Positions 18,801 through 26,499 of a DNA stretch of 64,000 nucleotides are shown in pieces. Source of the DNA: Bradyrhizobium sp. G127 (GTDB taxonomy: Bacteria; Pseudomonadota; Alphaproteobacteria; Rhizobiales; Xanthobacteraceae); NCBI RefSeq assembly GCF_021502575.1, contig NZ_JAKFGN010000003.1, positions 432,501 through 496,500 on the forward strand, given 5' to 3'. A program made the translations under genes and the position numbers. Below the pieces are notes generated by a model, which was not told the DNA's origin, did not search any database, and saw only the letters and a list, made by a program, of their open reading frames with translations. The first letter of the stretch is position 1, and every line of letters begins with the position of its first letter.

Positions 18801-21369
18801 CGGCATGCAATTGTCTCTATCGCTAGATGGTGACTGGGTTCGCTGCGAGAGTTGTAAGTCGGTGCACCGACCCGTTCCTAATATAAATCAATGCCTCGAT
18901 TGCGGAAGTGATGCAATAAGAGACTTGGAGCCTAACACCGACGAAGTGTTCCTTGCGCGAAAGGGCTACTACCGTAATCCGGTGATGGGCGCACTGAGCG
19001 ATCCGCCGGAGCAGCCGATGGCATTGATTGCGGCCGAGCACACCGCACAATTGAACTCACCTCAAAATGAGGATGTTTTTTCTAAAGCTGAAGAAAATGA
19101 ACTCCTTTTCCAGGACGTTCCTATCGAAACGGAATCGGACAGGGTGCGCGCTACCGCGATTGATGTTCTCTCAAGCACGACAACGATGGAAGTCGGTATC
19201 GACATCGGTGCATTGTCCGGCGTCGCACTGCGCAATATGCCGCCAGGTCGAGCTAACTACCAGCAACGTGCAGGTCGAGCAGGTCGTCGTGGAAATGCGG
19301 TGGCAACGGTGGTGGCTTTCGGTAGTGCGGATAGCCACGACGATCATTATTTCACAAGCCCGGATGGGATGATCCGCGGCGATGTGGTTGACCCAAAACT
19401 GACACTAGAGAACAAAGAAATCGCTCGGCGACATATTCGAGCATTCTTATTGCAGTGTTACCACCAGGAACGCTTGCCGGAAGTGAATCCCGCACAGCGG
19501 CATGATCTCTTTTCAGTTTTGGGGTCGGTAGCTAGTTTCAAGTCCACTGATGCAATTTTAAACAGGACAGATTTTGCGGCATGGCTCGCGACCAATGCGG
19601 ATGCGCTCAAGGCGCGCGTTGGCGGGTGGATTCCATCAGAGCTTTCACCCGTAGATCGTAAGAGTCTGTTGGATGAGTTGGTCTTAGATTGTATCGCGGA
19701 ACTGGATAAAGCGATAAATTTTGCAAAGACAGACACTGTGAAGGCCTCCGAAATCGAAGCGGTGACCGACGAAGATAGCGTTGTCGAAGAAGCCGCAGAA
19801 ACAGGTGAAGAGCAGGGTCCGAATTTAGAAGCGAGTGGAAATTTATTGGACCGCTTGCTCTATTGCGGTGTTCTTCCGCGTTACGCATTTCCTACCGACG
19901 TCGCGACCTTCAGCGTATTTGACCAAGCAAGGTCCACGCGGTATCGGCCAAGGATGAAGTTTGCGCCGTCCCAAGGCCTGCCGATTGCGCTATCTCAATA
20001 CGCGCCAGGAAAGCAAATCTGGATATCGAATAAATGTTATTCATCCGGGGCCATCTACTCGACGATGCCGGATGACCGATTCAACGCCTGGGAAAACCGG
20101 CGTATGTATCAAGAGTGCAGTCAGTGTGGTTTCGCTCGAACTCAATTCCTCGGCCAGGTCGGAAACGGTGATTTGCAGGATTGTGAAGCCTGCGGGTCTG
20201 AAAATAGCTTTGGACCAGCTCGTCAGTGGCTAAGGCCGCCAGGCTTCGCGCATCCCGTAGACGCGCCGGAAGTGACATCTCCAGACGACATGCCGGAGAC
20301 CAGCTACGCCACTCGTGCAAAGCTTACGATGGAGACACCATCTGAAAACGCGAATTGGCTCCGCATAAACAGTCGACTGCGAGGTTTAGGCGCGCGGCAA
20401 CACCTCTTGGTCTCGAACACGGGTCCCAAGCGAGAAGGCTATTCGTATTGTTTGAAGTGCGGTCGCATCGAAGCAACTAGTGAAGCAACAGCGACGCTAT
20501 TCGGTCTTCACCGAAAACCATTTCCTGACGAGCGCGATCCGACTTGTGACGGAACGCGAACGACACGGCATCTGGTGCTGGGTACTGACTTTATCACGGA
20601 TATCGTCTTGTTCTCCTTGCAAGTGGAGCTTCCACTTCAACTTAAACCGGGGCACTATTCTACGGATGTAGCCATGCGCTCGGTCAGCGAGGCGCTTGCA
20701 AAAGCAGCGTGCCAAATGCTGGAGATCGAGCCCGGTGAATTGATGGCAGAATACCGACCGGCACTCACACCGGAAGGCAGGCTAGGTCTGGAAGCAGAAA
20801 TATTTCTTTACGATACCCTGCCCGGTGGCGCGGGCTTCTCAGTGCAACTGATGGACCGAGGGGACGAACTTTTCCGAAAGGCGCGCGATTTGATGGAGGA
20901 CTGTCCTGAAGGATGTGACGCGTCCTGTTATCGCTGCATGCGTAGTTTCAAGAACAAGTTCGAGCATTCGTTGCTTGATCGCCACGTCGGATCGGAATTG
21001 CTTCGATACATTCTTGATGGCGGCAAGCCGAAATTCAACGCGAAGCGAATCGAGGATGCTACGACGCTTCTTCTGAATGATTTGGAAAGGCAAGGGCAGC
21101 AAGCCGTCAGCTATGAACCGAATGGCAACTTTGAATTGCGAACCGGCAAGGTGTTGACGACGCCCATTCTTGCAACTGTCGGCGGGCGGCAATTTTCGAT
21201 ATCCCTTTGTGGTCCGCTCACGCCAGACGTTCCCAATGACCCCGCACTGAGAGCGCTGTCAGAGGAAGGCGAAAATCGTCAGATCATTGTCGTCAACGAA
21301 CTACTCGTCAGGCGCAATTTGCCAGCTGCCACGCGTCTCGTTCAAGAGCGCTTGGGTATATACGTATGA
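15808..21369 (+). CDS. druE: DruE-like DEAD/DEAH helicase with C-terminal DUF1998
   Basis: A 1853-aa superfamily 2 helicase starting at GTG 15808 behind AGGGGAAG. The Walker A motif GTGSGKTES lies at residues 118-126, the Walker B DEAH box in LVVLDEAHLYRG at 345-348 and motif VI QRAGRAGRRG at about 1151-1160. Several Cys clusters could bind zinc (about 548-600, 1012-1035, 1435-1460, 1550). The C-terminal DUF1998 region has YDTLPGGAGFS at about 1670 and CPEGCDASCYRC with HSLLDRH shortly after. Size, order and DUF1998 match DruE of Druantia; DISARM splits this helicase/DUF1998 pair over DrmA and DrmB. It is the last gene of the cassette and presumably the DNA translocase of the system. Confidence 0.88.
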   Translation: MNQTIQESIRQLHGSLRDYIEAAYHISSPQLIAQRKELLDREGVISQAPYIESTPKYQTREKFSEIAGLHKAALEIYEILAQASGSQAALLYDPPYEHQSKSIKTSLVDGKNLLIMTGTGSGKTESFLLPILGKLAREAQGNPQSFREQPAMRALILYPMNALVNDQLGRLRSMFGDPRTVAKFNDWAGRPPRFARYTSRTPYAGMRTREKDSRKLKPFEEFYVDLQRKADGVASDAQARASNLRNQLKLKGKWPAKPDLAAWMGEKGTNWQNRKTGAFQRAVTLPNDTELLTRHEIQESPPDLLVTNYSMLEYMLMRPIERTIFDKTREWLTINPEEKFLVVLDEAHLYRGAAGAEVGLLLRRLRDRLGIQADRLQVICATASFKDKDYAPEFGAQLSGAPVKSFVPITGNLDLREGAEPGSEKDAKALSEIDLFRFYEATSDEARIEQIQKFLDYRKSTRGTSLEERLFYALEKFGPLSQLVNSTMKTALRVSELGAELFPDAPDIADAAVTALLALGSIARVDPKGAGLLPCRIHNFYRGLPGLWVCADPQCSEIKEDERSGICGKMYGQPRDVCSCGARVFEFFTCRFCGTAYARGYTDDVENPSALWSEQGQRMHLEGIDVDSLLPVDLLLEEPAQHEEVEPANLDVETGRVNPNIAGARTRTVYLRGNRLGEGADADGEVDTSYETRGQFIPCACCGESSRFGRSTVQDHQTKGDQPFQALVAKQIQIQPPNAVEASRFAPLRGRKVLVFSDSRQVAARLAPHLQMYSVRDSLRPLIAWGFRRLQNLAILHPLLSLEDLYLAVLLASKHLGVRLRPELKEGESFAAEDVVEAAVQDGSAATDSGLQFLWMRMKNERPPESLLEDIISTVQDKFLGLEALALVSICERSELKAALERLPPLPGLIETPEAKVALVRAWLRCWRGVGFWLNSMPAVWWQRPRTQGTSIRGQKGKFRAFDRILTERAHRKIFNDSWLPELLRTFTEDMAGTRRLRGMQLSLSLDGDWVRCESCKSVHRPVPNINQCLDCGSDAIRDLEPNTDEVFLARKGYYRNPVMGALSDPPEQPMALIAAEHTAQLNSPQNEDVFSKAEENELLFQDVPIETESDRVRATAIDVLSSTTTMEVGIDIGALSGVALRNMPPGRANYQQRAGRAGRRGNAVATVVAFGSADSHDDHYFTSPDGMIRGDVVDPKLTLENKEIARRHIRAFLLQCYHQERLPEVNPAQRHDLFSVLGSVASFKSTDAILNRTDFAAWLATNADALKARVGGWIPSELSPVDRKSLLDELVLDCIAELDKAINFAKTDTVKASEIEAVTDEDSVVEEAAETGEEQGPNLEASGNLLDRLLYCGVLPRYAFPTDVATFSVFDQARSTRYRPRMKFAPSQGLPIALSQYAPGKQIWISNKCYSSGAIYSTMPDDRFNAWENRRMYQECSQCGFARTQFLGQVGNGDLQDCEACGSENSFGPARQWLRPPGFAHPVDAPEVTSPDDMPETSYATRAKLTMETPSENANWLRINSRLRGLGARQHLLVSNTGPKREGYSYCLKCGRIEATSEATATLFGLHRKPFPDERDPTCDGTRTTRHLVLGTDFITDIVLFSLQVELPLQLKPGHYSTDVAMRSVSEALAKAACQMLEIEPGELMAEYRPALTPEGRLGLEAEIFLYDTLPGGAGFSVQLMDRGDELFRKARDLMEDCPEGCDASCYRCMRSFKNKFEHSLLDRHVGSELLRYILDGGKPKFNAKRIEDATTLLLNDLERQGQQAVSYEPNGNFELRTGKVLTTPILATVGGRQFSISLCGPLTPDVPNDPALRALSEEGENRQIIVVNELLVRRNLPAATRLVQERLGIYV

Positions 21370-21678
21370 TGTAAGGCACCGAGCGCTTCGTATGTGCAGC
21401 ACTTCTTGGCTCGGAGCAACACTTGTCTATCTCGAACTCAAAACCGCTTTAAATCAGTCCCTGCTTCGTCTCAGGGCCTATTCCCGAATCCATCTACCCC
21501 AACACGGCCAGTAGGACGGGAAGTTAGGACCGAGGCGCATCCGCGCAAGGCATCCAACCGTATCCCGTGCCGGGTCCCTCGGCCGGAGCCTCCTTGCGCC
21601 GCTGCTTGGACCTCTTGTCCTTGGGCAATCCCGTCCGGCCGCGATTGGCGCACCGGGAAACAAACGGGAGATAGTCAC
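21370..21678. other. intergenic region after druE
   Basis: These 309 bp hold no gene that I can support. A long open frame running into the next gene from 21394 has low-complexity Pro/Arg-rich coding that looks non-genic. An inverted repeat GCGCAAGG (21543-21550) and CCTTGCGC (21592-21599) could form a long-loop hairpin. The base composition becomes G+C-rich here, marking a junction between the Druantia cassette and the following module. Confidence 0.35.
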
Positions 21679-21879
21679 ATGAGAAACAACCAGAAGAGCC
21701 AGAAGCCACATGCGGTTTATGTGGTCGAGGGCGAGGGCGAGAGCGCCTTCTGGACCAAGATCGGCGCAGCTTGGCGTCACGATGACGGCAAGGGCTTCAA
21801 TATCAACCTGACCTGCATGCCCCTGAATGGCCGCTTGGTCGTTCGCGAGCCGAAGGCAGACGCGGAGGCGGGGCGATGA
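21679..21879 (+). CDS. small hypothetical protein (66 aa) of mobilizable elements
   Basis: ATG at 21679 follows GGGAGATAGTCAC and gives MRNNQKSQKPHAVYVVEGEG. The 66-aa product is soluble, with a compact pattern (FWTKIGAAWRHDDGKGFNINLTCMPLNGRLVVREP). I recall similar small proteins in alphaproteobacterial plasmids and islands next to methyltransferase and conjugation genes, but no function is known to me. Its stop overlaps the next start as ATGA, so it forms an operon with the following small gene and the methyltransferase. Confidence 0.7.
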   Translation: MRNNQKSQKPHAVYVVEGEGESAFWTKIGAAWRHDDGKGFNINLTCMPLNGRLVVREPKADAEAGR

Positions 21880-22076
21880 GCCCCGCTACCTCTCGTCGCT
21901 ACAGCGTCCGGTTTGTTGACTGGACGTTGTACGAAACCGTCGTCCTAGCCGAAGGTGAAGACGCTGCCATAGCGAAGGCACAGGCGCTCTATCACACCGA
22001 TGGCCTCAGTGCATTCACCTTCAAGACCGTTGGAGATGAAGGGTGGGAAGCGGAAATCCTGGAGGATCAGTCATGA
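21876..22076 (+). CDS. small hypothetical protein (66 aa)
   Basis: The start overlaps the previous stop (ATGA at 21876), and its own stop overlaps the methyltransferase start in the same way, so three genes are coupled in translation. The product MSPATSRRYSVRFVDWTLYE... is soluble, acidic in its middle (LAEGEDAAIAKAQALYHTDG) and has no recognised domain. The operon arrangement suggests an accessory role with the methyltransferase or the mobilisation functions. Confidence 0.65.
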   Translation: MSPATSRRYSVRFVDWTLYETVVLAEGEDAAIAKAQALYHTDGLSAFTFKTVGDEGWEAEILEDQS

Positions 22077-22756
22077 GCCTCCTTCCCGATGAATTTCGCA
22101 ACAGGGTGTTGCGCGGTGATTGCGTGCAGGTCATGCGCGGTATGCCGTCGACTTCGGTGGATTTCATCCTCACCGATCCGCCGTATCTGGTGCGCTATCG
22201 TTCACGTTCCGGGCAGACGATTGCTAATGACGATCGAGACGACTGGCTTGAACCCGCTTTTGCCGAAATGTACCGGCTACTCAAGTCGGGTTCATTCTGC
22301 GTGAGCTTCTATGGTTGGAATGCCGCCGACAAGTTCATCAGCGCGTGGCGCAAGGCGGGATTTCGGATCGTCGGGCATATAGTGTTCCGGAAGAAGTATG
22401 CGTCGTCCAAGCGTTTCCTCGAGCACCGTCATGAACAGGCGTACTTGCTTGCGAAGGGAAAGCCGCTCCTGCCTTCCGCTCCCTTACCCGACATCATCGA
22501 ATGGGATTATACCGGCAACCGCCTTCATCCGACGCAAAAGCCGGTAAAGTCTCTACTGCCCATCATCGAAAACTTTACTCGTCGGGGCGACTTCGTGCTC
22601 GATCCTTTCTGTGGGTCAGGTTCTACGCTCGTTGCCGCCGGGGAATCCGCGCGCGACTACATCGGGATTGAACTGGATGCGCAACACCATCGAACGGCAG
22701 TGCGTCGCCTAGAGCCACGGTCATGGTACCCGCCGAGATGCACGGGAAGCCGTTAG
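22073..22756 (+). CDS. DNA methyltransferase (N4-cytosine/N6-adenine type)
   Basis: ATG at 22073 (MSLLPDEFRNRVLRGDCVQVM) has GGAGG eight bases upstream. The 227-aa protein shows the catalytic motif IV TDPPYLVRY at about residue 40 and, near the C-terminus, the AdoMet-binding motif I as LDPFCGSGSTLVAA, with HPTQKPVK between them; motif IV before motif I is the beta-class order. It methylates exocyclic amino groups in DNA. No restriction endonuclease lies next to it, so it is an orphan. Such solitary enzymes on mobile elements often protect the element during transfer; that part is inference. Confidence 0.9.
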   Translation: MSLLPDEFRNRVLRGDCVQVMRGMPSTSVDFILTDPPYLVRYRSRSGQTIANDDRDDWLEPAFAEMYRLLKSGSFCVSFYGWNAADKFISAWRKAGFRIVGHIVFRKKYASSKRFLEHRHEQAYLLAKGKPLLPSAPLPDIIEWDYTGNRLHPTQKPVKSLLPIIENFTRRGDFVLDPFCGSGSTLVAAGESARDYIGIELDAQHHRTAVRRLEPRSWYPPRCTGSR

Positions 22757-22788
22757 CGCGGCCCTCGGTGTATACGTGGAAGGCATGT

Positions 22789-22869
22789 CTAGTGATCGGC
22801 GAGTGCATACCAAAGGATAACCGCGTTAGTGATGAGAGCGCTAATTGCGAAAGCAAGTTTGGCAGACAT
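22789..22869 (-). CDS. possible 26-aa membrane peptide (weak)
   Basis: A short minus-strand frame reading MSAKLAFAISALITNAVILWYALADH would form one transmembrane helix. An AGAAAG stretch lies just upstream of the ATG at 22869. There is no homology that I recognise, and such frames arise by chance, so this is only a candidate. The rest of 22757-23210 holds the hairpin described next and no other gene. Confidence 0.2.
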   Translation of the reverse strand: MSAKLAFAISALITNAVILWYALADH

Positions 22870-22993
22870 CTTTCTGACTTTCTTTCTGGAGCACAAAATC
22901 CGCATCGAATTTTTATGCGGGGTGAGCAATTGTTCTTTCGTTAGAAGGTGGTGGCGCCAGCTACCCACTGGCGACACCGAACCGTTGAGCTCT

Positions 22994-23020
22994 CAAAAAA
23001 GGACCCGCCGCGAGGCGGGT
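22994..23020 (-). terminator. minus-strand terminator hairpin without an obvious gene
   Basis: ACCCGCC (23003-23009) pairs with GGCGGGT (23014-23020) around a GCGA loop. On the minus strand the stem is followed by CCTTTTTT, a good intrinsic terminator. No minus-strand gene precedes it within 1.5 kb, so it may end a small RNA or be left over from a lost gene. Confidence 0.5.
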
Positions 23021-23210
23021 TCGCTGTCAGTCATCGCTGATTAGGTGCCCATGTTCGACCCCTTCCTGCTTCGGACGGCTGCCCGCGTCTTGCGGACATC
23101 TTCTTGAACCGGAAGCTTTCGGGTATGGTCTATCGGGCAAGGGGCGAGCCGCTAAGATTCAGAGCTTGGCCGCTTTGCCAGAGATTTTGACCCTTGACAG
23201 GGAGCGTGTG

Positions 23211-24512
23211 ATGACGAGCGAGTTGCCGCCTTCGTCTAGCGATTATCTCGCTTGGGAAATTCTGAAAAGCCTTGAAGCACTTCTTCCGCCAGAAAAGTCG
23301 CTGGTGAGCTTCGTTGGGAGTGCCGATGACAAAAGTGCAAGCGCGGCACAGACAGCGGTCAAGCGGTGGTACCGTCGTCTTAAAAATCCGGCTAAAGGTT
23401 CGCCCGTTTCTCGCGCACAATTAACCACCGTCGTGAGGCTAATAAGAAATGCGCATCGCGTTGAGCAGGAATTGCTGGACAGACGTGTCTGGAATCCACT
23501 TGAACAATACGAGAAACTCCAAGAGGCACGGGATTCCCGTAAGAACCGTTGGTTTGTTCCAGCGGGGTTCGACGCCATAAAAAAAGAGTATTTCTTTCGA
23601 GAGCGGCTCACGAAGCTTCAAATTTCGTTTGGCGACCTAAAGGATCCAAAGGAATTCGCGGAGATTGTCGCAAAAATTATCGCTGGTCGTTGCAAGAACA
23701 GCCAATTTGCTGATGCACTCAACATTGGCGATATGTTTATCCAGTTGGCTGGAATCGGAAACGACGTGCTAAGCCTTGAGCGGGAAGACTGTGCGGCGTT
23801 GGTCGGATGGGTGGCAAAAGAGAATGCTATGGTCTGTTTGCAGACTGGAAATCTCCCGCGCCTTTCCGACGCCATCAATCAGTTAAAGTGGTCGGCGGAT
23901 GTGAGCAAAGACCCTTTTGTTGAGGGTCATGGCTACATTGCAAAATCCTACCGTGTGCGGCTCACAATGGGTGATCGCAGCTATCCTAACATCGAGCTAG
24001 GAGAAAAAGGTTTCAAGGCAATTTTCTCGGGACGTGCCTCGCGGCTGTTCTCAAGCAAACTTAAAGACCCCATGGCCGTCTACGGCGGGGCGAATGAACG
24101 AAGACTTCGTGGCGTATCGATGGACACTGTTTGCGAGTTAGTTCCCGGGCGGCGTACTATAGCTCAAACGATGGAGGATGGGGCATTGCTTGCCGAGTCG
24201 CAGTCGCAAGTTTCTGTGGCTATACGCGCCCGATGCAATTTGGCCCGGGGCTTTGCTTTGTCGAAATCTGACGAAGCCATGAGACATATTGACGTTGCCA
24301 AAAAGCTATTAGGATCGGGCGATAGTCAAAACAACGCCAATCTTGCGAATATTCTGCACGTTGAGGGAATTATCGCCGAAGGTCTTGGCAGGCATGAGGA
24401 TGCTGTAGATATTATTGAGAAGTCGCGGTCGATCTATAAAATGATAGGCGCAAATGTCCGCGCAAGTGACGTGCATTTCGACCATCGCCGCGCAATATTA
24501 GGGCGTCCATAA
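23211..24512 (+). CDS. uncharacterised protein with possible C-terminal TPR-like helices (433 aa)
   Basis: ATG at 23211 with AGGGAG nine bases upstream gives MTSELPPSSSDYLAWEILK. The protein is soluble. The middle and C-terminal half are helix-rich (QFADALNIGDMFIQLAGIG, ARGFALSKSDEAMRHIDVAKKLL, HVEGIIAEGLGRHEDAVDIIEKSR), a TPR-like pattern from about residue 330. The N-terminal part contains a helix-turn-helix-like stretch (AQTAVKRWYRRLKNPAKGSPVSRAQLTTVVRL). I do not recognise the family. It stands alone between the methyltransferase and the transfer region and could be a regulator or defence accessory. Confidence 0.65.
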   Translation: MTSELPPSSSDYLAWEILKSLEALLPPEKSLVSFVGSADDKSASAAQTAVKRWYRRLKNPAKGSPVSRAQLTTVVRLIRNAHRVEQELLDRRVWNPLEQYEKLQEARDSRKNRWFVPAGFDAIKKEYFFRERLTKLQISFGDLKDPKEFAEIVAKIIAGRCKNSQFADALNIGDMFIQLAGIGNDVLSLEREDCAALVGWVAKENAMVCLQTGNLPRLSDAINQLKWSADVSKDPFVEGHGYIAKSYRVRLTMGDRSYPNIELGEKGFKAIFSGRASRLFSSKLKDPMAVYGGANERRLRGVSMDTVCELVPGRRTIAQTMEDGALLAESQSQVSVAIRARCNLARGFALSKSDEAMRHIDVAKKLLGSGDSQNNANLANILHVEGIIAEGLGRHEDAVDIIEKSRSIYKMIGANVRASDVHFDHRRAILGRP

Positions 24513-24525
24513 GGACGCCCTGTCT

Positions 24526-24873
24526 TTATCGGATATATTTAAAGGGATCGTTGGGGAACAGCTCATTGAAATCGGCGACGGTTTTTCGAGGCGGGGATAC
24601 TGTTTCAATCTCGCCATCCTCTTTCATGAAGGCGAACATCTGGCTGCGAAAATTGGGATTGGCCTCAATACAGTACAGGTGCTCGGCCTGCCATGCGATT
24701 TCGGCCTTTTTCTCAAGCTCGGTGCCAAGTAGTGCGCTGTAATTCGGCCAAAACGGCGGATAGAGATCTATCCGCTCGGTGCGCAGATCGCCGTAAGCCT
24801 GATTGATGCGTTGTAGTCGATAAGCCAGTCGGAATGCGTCGCGGGGAGATAGATTTTCAACCTTGAGCATCAT
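24526..24873 (-). CDS. hypothetical protein (115 aa)
   Basis: ATG at 24873 has AGGAAG eight bases upstream on the minus strand. The protein MMLKVENLSPRDAFRLAYRLQ... is soluble and aromatic-rich (LYPPFWPNYSALLG, EHLYCIEANPNFRSQMFAF) with no recognised domain. It converges on the 433-aa gene with only 13 bp between stops and reads away from the putative oriT. Confidence 0.6.
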   Translation of the reverse strand: MMLKVENLSPRDAFRLAYRLQRINQAYGDLRTERIDLYPPFWPNYSALLGTELEKKAEIAWQAEHLYCIEANPNFRSQMFAFMKEDGEIETVSPPRKTVADFNELFPNDPFKYIR

Positions 24874-25073
24874 GATCAAACTTCCTGCCTCCGCATGTCG
24901 CCGGGAGGCGGTGCGGAGCGGAAGCCCGGGTAGCGTTTAAGGCGTAAATGCTGATGTGTTGCTGAAATGGCCGTTGGAACGAGCGCTTTTCGATTCCGAG
25001 CGTCGGGCACACCGCATAAAAATTCAATGCGTTTCGGCTTAACGCAACAGATCAAGATTCACGGAATGGGGGT

Positions 25074-25091
25074 CTGGGGGCTTGCCCCCAG
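25074..25091. repeat. GC hairpin upstream of the first relaxase
   Basis: CTGGGGGC (25074-25081) pairs with GCCCCCAG (25084-25091) around a TT loop, a perfect 8-bp stem. It lies in the 440-bp non-coding stretch 24874-25317 between the small minus-strand gene and mobA, together with the nic-like site at 25210. It may be part of an extended oriT or a terminator without T-run. Confidence 0.5.
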
Positions 25092-25204
25092 CTAATGTAT
25101 TCAACCGACAAATGATGTCCTGTCTGAATACCGAGTTTCTCGCAAATGTCTGCGGTTTCGATAGTTTTGCAACACTGGCTTAGCGGAATACTTTTGAAGG
25201 CCGT

Positions 25205-25250
25205 AAATTGCGCACTTATACATCGCTAGGCGATTGCTACGCGACATAGG
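25205..25250 (+). other. putative oriT 1 (MobQ-type nic region)
   Basis: GCGCACTTAT (25210-25219), followed by ACATCGCTAGGCGAT containing an ATCGC/GCGAT inverted repeat (25222-25234), closely resembles from memory the nic region of RSF1010/pTiC58-type oriTs. It lies about 70 bp upstream of a MobA/MobL relaxase start, the usual place. A second GCGCACTTAT precedes the second relaxase gene. The nic position itself cannot be read from the sequence alone. Confidence 0.6.
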
Positions 25251-25317
25251 TGCACGGCCGACACAGATGTGTGTCTATTGGCCGTAAGGTGTCGCAAGCG
25301 ACAAGGTCAGGAGGGCG

Positions 25318-26499
25318 ATGGCGTCTTATCATTTTTCGGCACAGGCGGTGAAACGCTCCGAAGGGCGTTCGGTGGTCGCGATGGCGGCTTATCGCGCTGG
25401 GGAGAAATTGAGGGATGAGCGCCGAGGTGTTGATGCGGACTACACCAGGCGGCGCGGCGTCGTTCATGCCGAGATCATCGCGCCGGAGGGAAGTGCCGAA
25501 TGGCTGCTTGATCGTGAGAAATTGTGGAACGGCGTCGAGAAGAGCGAGGTTCGGCGCGATGCGCAGCTTGCGCGGGAAATCAACATGGCCTTGCCGTGTG
25601 AGCTTACGGACGAGCAACGGCTTGTCTTGGTGCGGGAGTTCGTCGCGGCGCAGTTCGTGTCGCTGGGGATGGTCGCGGATTTCGCCATCCATGCGCCGGT
25701 TGCCGAGAAAGGCGACGATCCCCGGAATTTCCATGCGCATGTGCTGTTGACCATGCGCCAGGCGGGCGGCGGCGGATTTCGCCGCGTCAAGACGCGGGAA
25801 TGGAATAGCGACGCCATGCTGGCCAAATGGCGGGCGGCCTGGGCAGAACACCAGAATAGAGTGTTGCGCGAGCGCGGGCATGCCGTGAAGGTCGATCATC
25901 GCAGTCTTGAGGTGCAGAGAGTGGAGGCCGTGGCCCGGCGCGAGCCAAGGCTGGCCGCTGAGCTTGACAGGTTGGCGGAAATTCATGTGGGGCCCAAGGC
26001 CCGGAAGGCGGGCTTTGCCGGGACGCCGCAGAGTCGGGACCGTGAGGCGGGACCATTTCGTATACGAGAATTGCCTTCTCCGGTCAGGCGGATGGTCCGT
26101 TATCCCGAGTTGGACAAGGGCAGCCGGGCCAATGCCAATATCAAGAGGCTGGGCGCGAACAGCGATCGGTTCGCGGCCAGGGCGGCCAAGATTGAGCGGC
26201 AGGCAGAGCGTATGCGCCGCAGGCAGGCTTATTACGAGTCCCTGATCGCGAAAGAACAGTCGGCCAGCCAAGACCAACAAGAATCATTTAAAGCGCGTCG
26301 CGCGCGGTATGAGCATGCCTTGAAGCGACGGGAGCAGGTCGCTTTCTGGCTGGCGGAGTTGGACAAGCTGTTTTTCGCGGTGCTGGGCATTCGCGAGAGC
26401 CAGTTTATGCGGCGCACCGTTTGGTCGAACCGGATGGGGCGCTGGCAGCGCCTTGATCTTGAGCCGACGCGGGGCGGGGGGCGGAATCGGACGCGTTGA
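25318..26499 (+). CDS. MobA/MobL (MobQ) family relaxase 1
   Basis: The start at 25318 has an AGGAGG site. The N-terminus MASYHFSAQAVKRSEGRSVVAMAAYRAGEKL is the MobA/MobL pattern with the likely nicking Tyr at residue 25. The metal-binding histidines appear in NFHAHVLLTMRQ (H139, H141). After about residue 230 the sequence is basic and helical and no helicase domain follows, so it is a relaxase-only protein, shorter than the TraA relaxase-helicases of rhizobial plasmids. It would nick at the oriT and pilot the strand in conjugation. Its 3' end overlaps the convergent coupling-protein gene by 95 bp. Confidence 0.88.
   Translation: MASYHFSAQAVKRSEGRSVVAMAAYRAGEKLRDERRGVDADYTRRRGVVHAEIIAPEGSAEWLLDREKLWNGVEKSEVRRDAQLAREINMALPCELTDEQRLVLVREFVAAQFVSLGMVADFAIHAPVAEKGDDPRNFHAHVLLTMRQAGGGGFRRVKTREWNSDAMLAKWRAAWAEHQNRVLRERGHAVKVDHRSLEVQRVEAVARREPRLAAELDRLAEIHVGPKARKAGFAGTPQSRDREAGPFRIRELPSPVRRMVRYPELDKGSRANANIKRLGANSDRFAARAAKIERQAERMRRRQAYYESLIAKEQSASQDQQESFKARRARYEHALKRREQVAFWLAELDKLFFAVLGIRESQFMRRTVWSNRMGRWQRLDLEPTRGGGRNRTR

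Noticed and set aside
10618-21369. DISARM or BREX system
   Set aside because: DISARM splits helicase and DUF1998 into DrmA and DrmB and has methyltransferases; BREX needs PglZ and BrxC. None of these is seen; DUF4338 plus a single very large helicase points to Druantia.
21394-21678. N-terminal extension of the 66-aa gene at 21679
   Set aside because: The upstream codons give low-complexity Arg/Pro-rich sequence with no similarity and the ATG at 21679 has a proper ribosome site.
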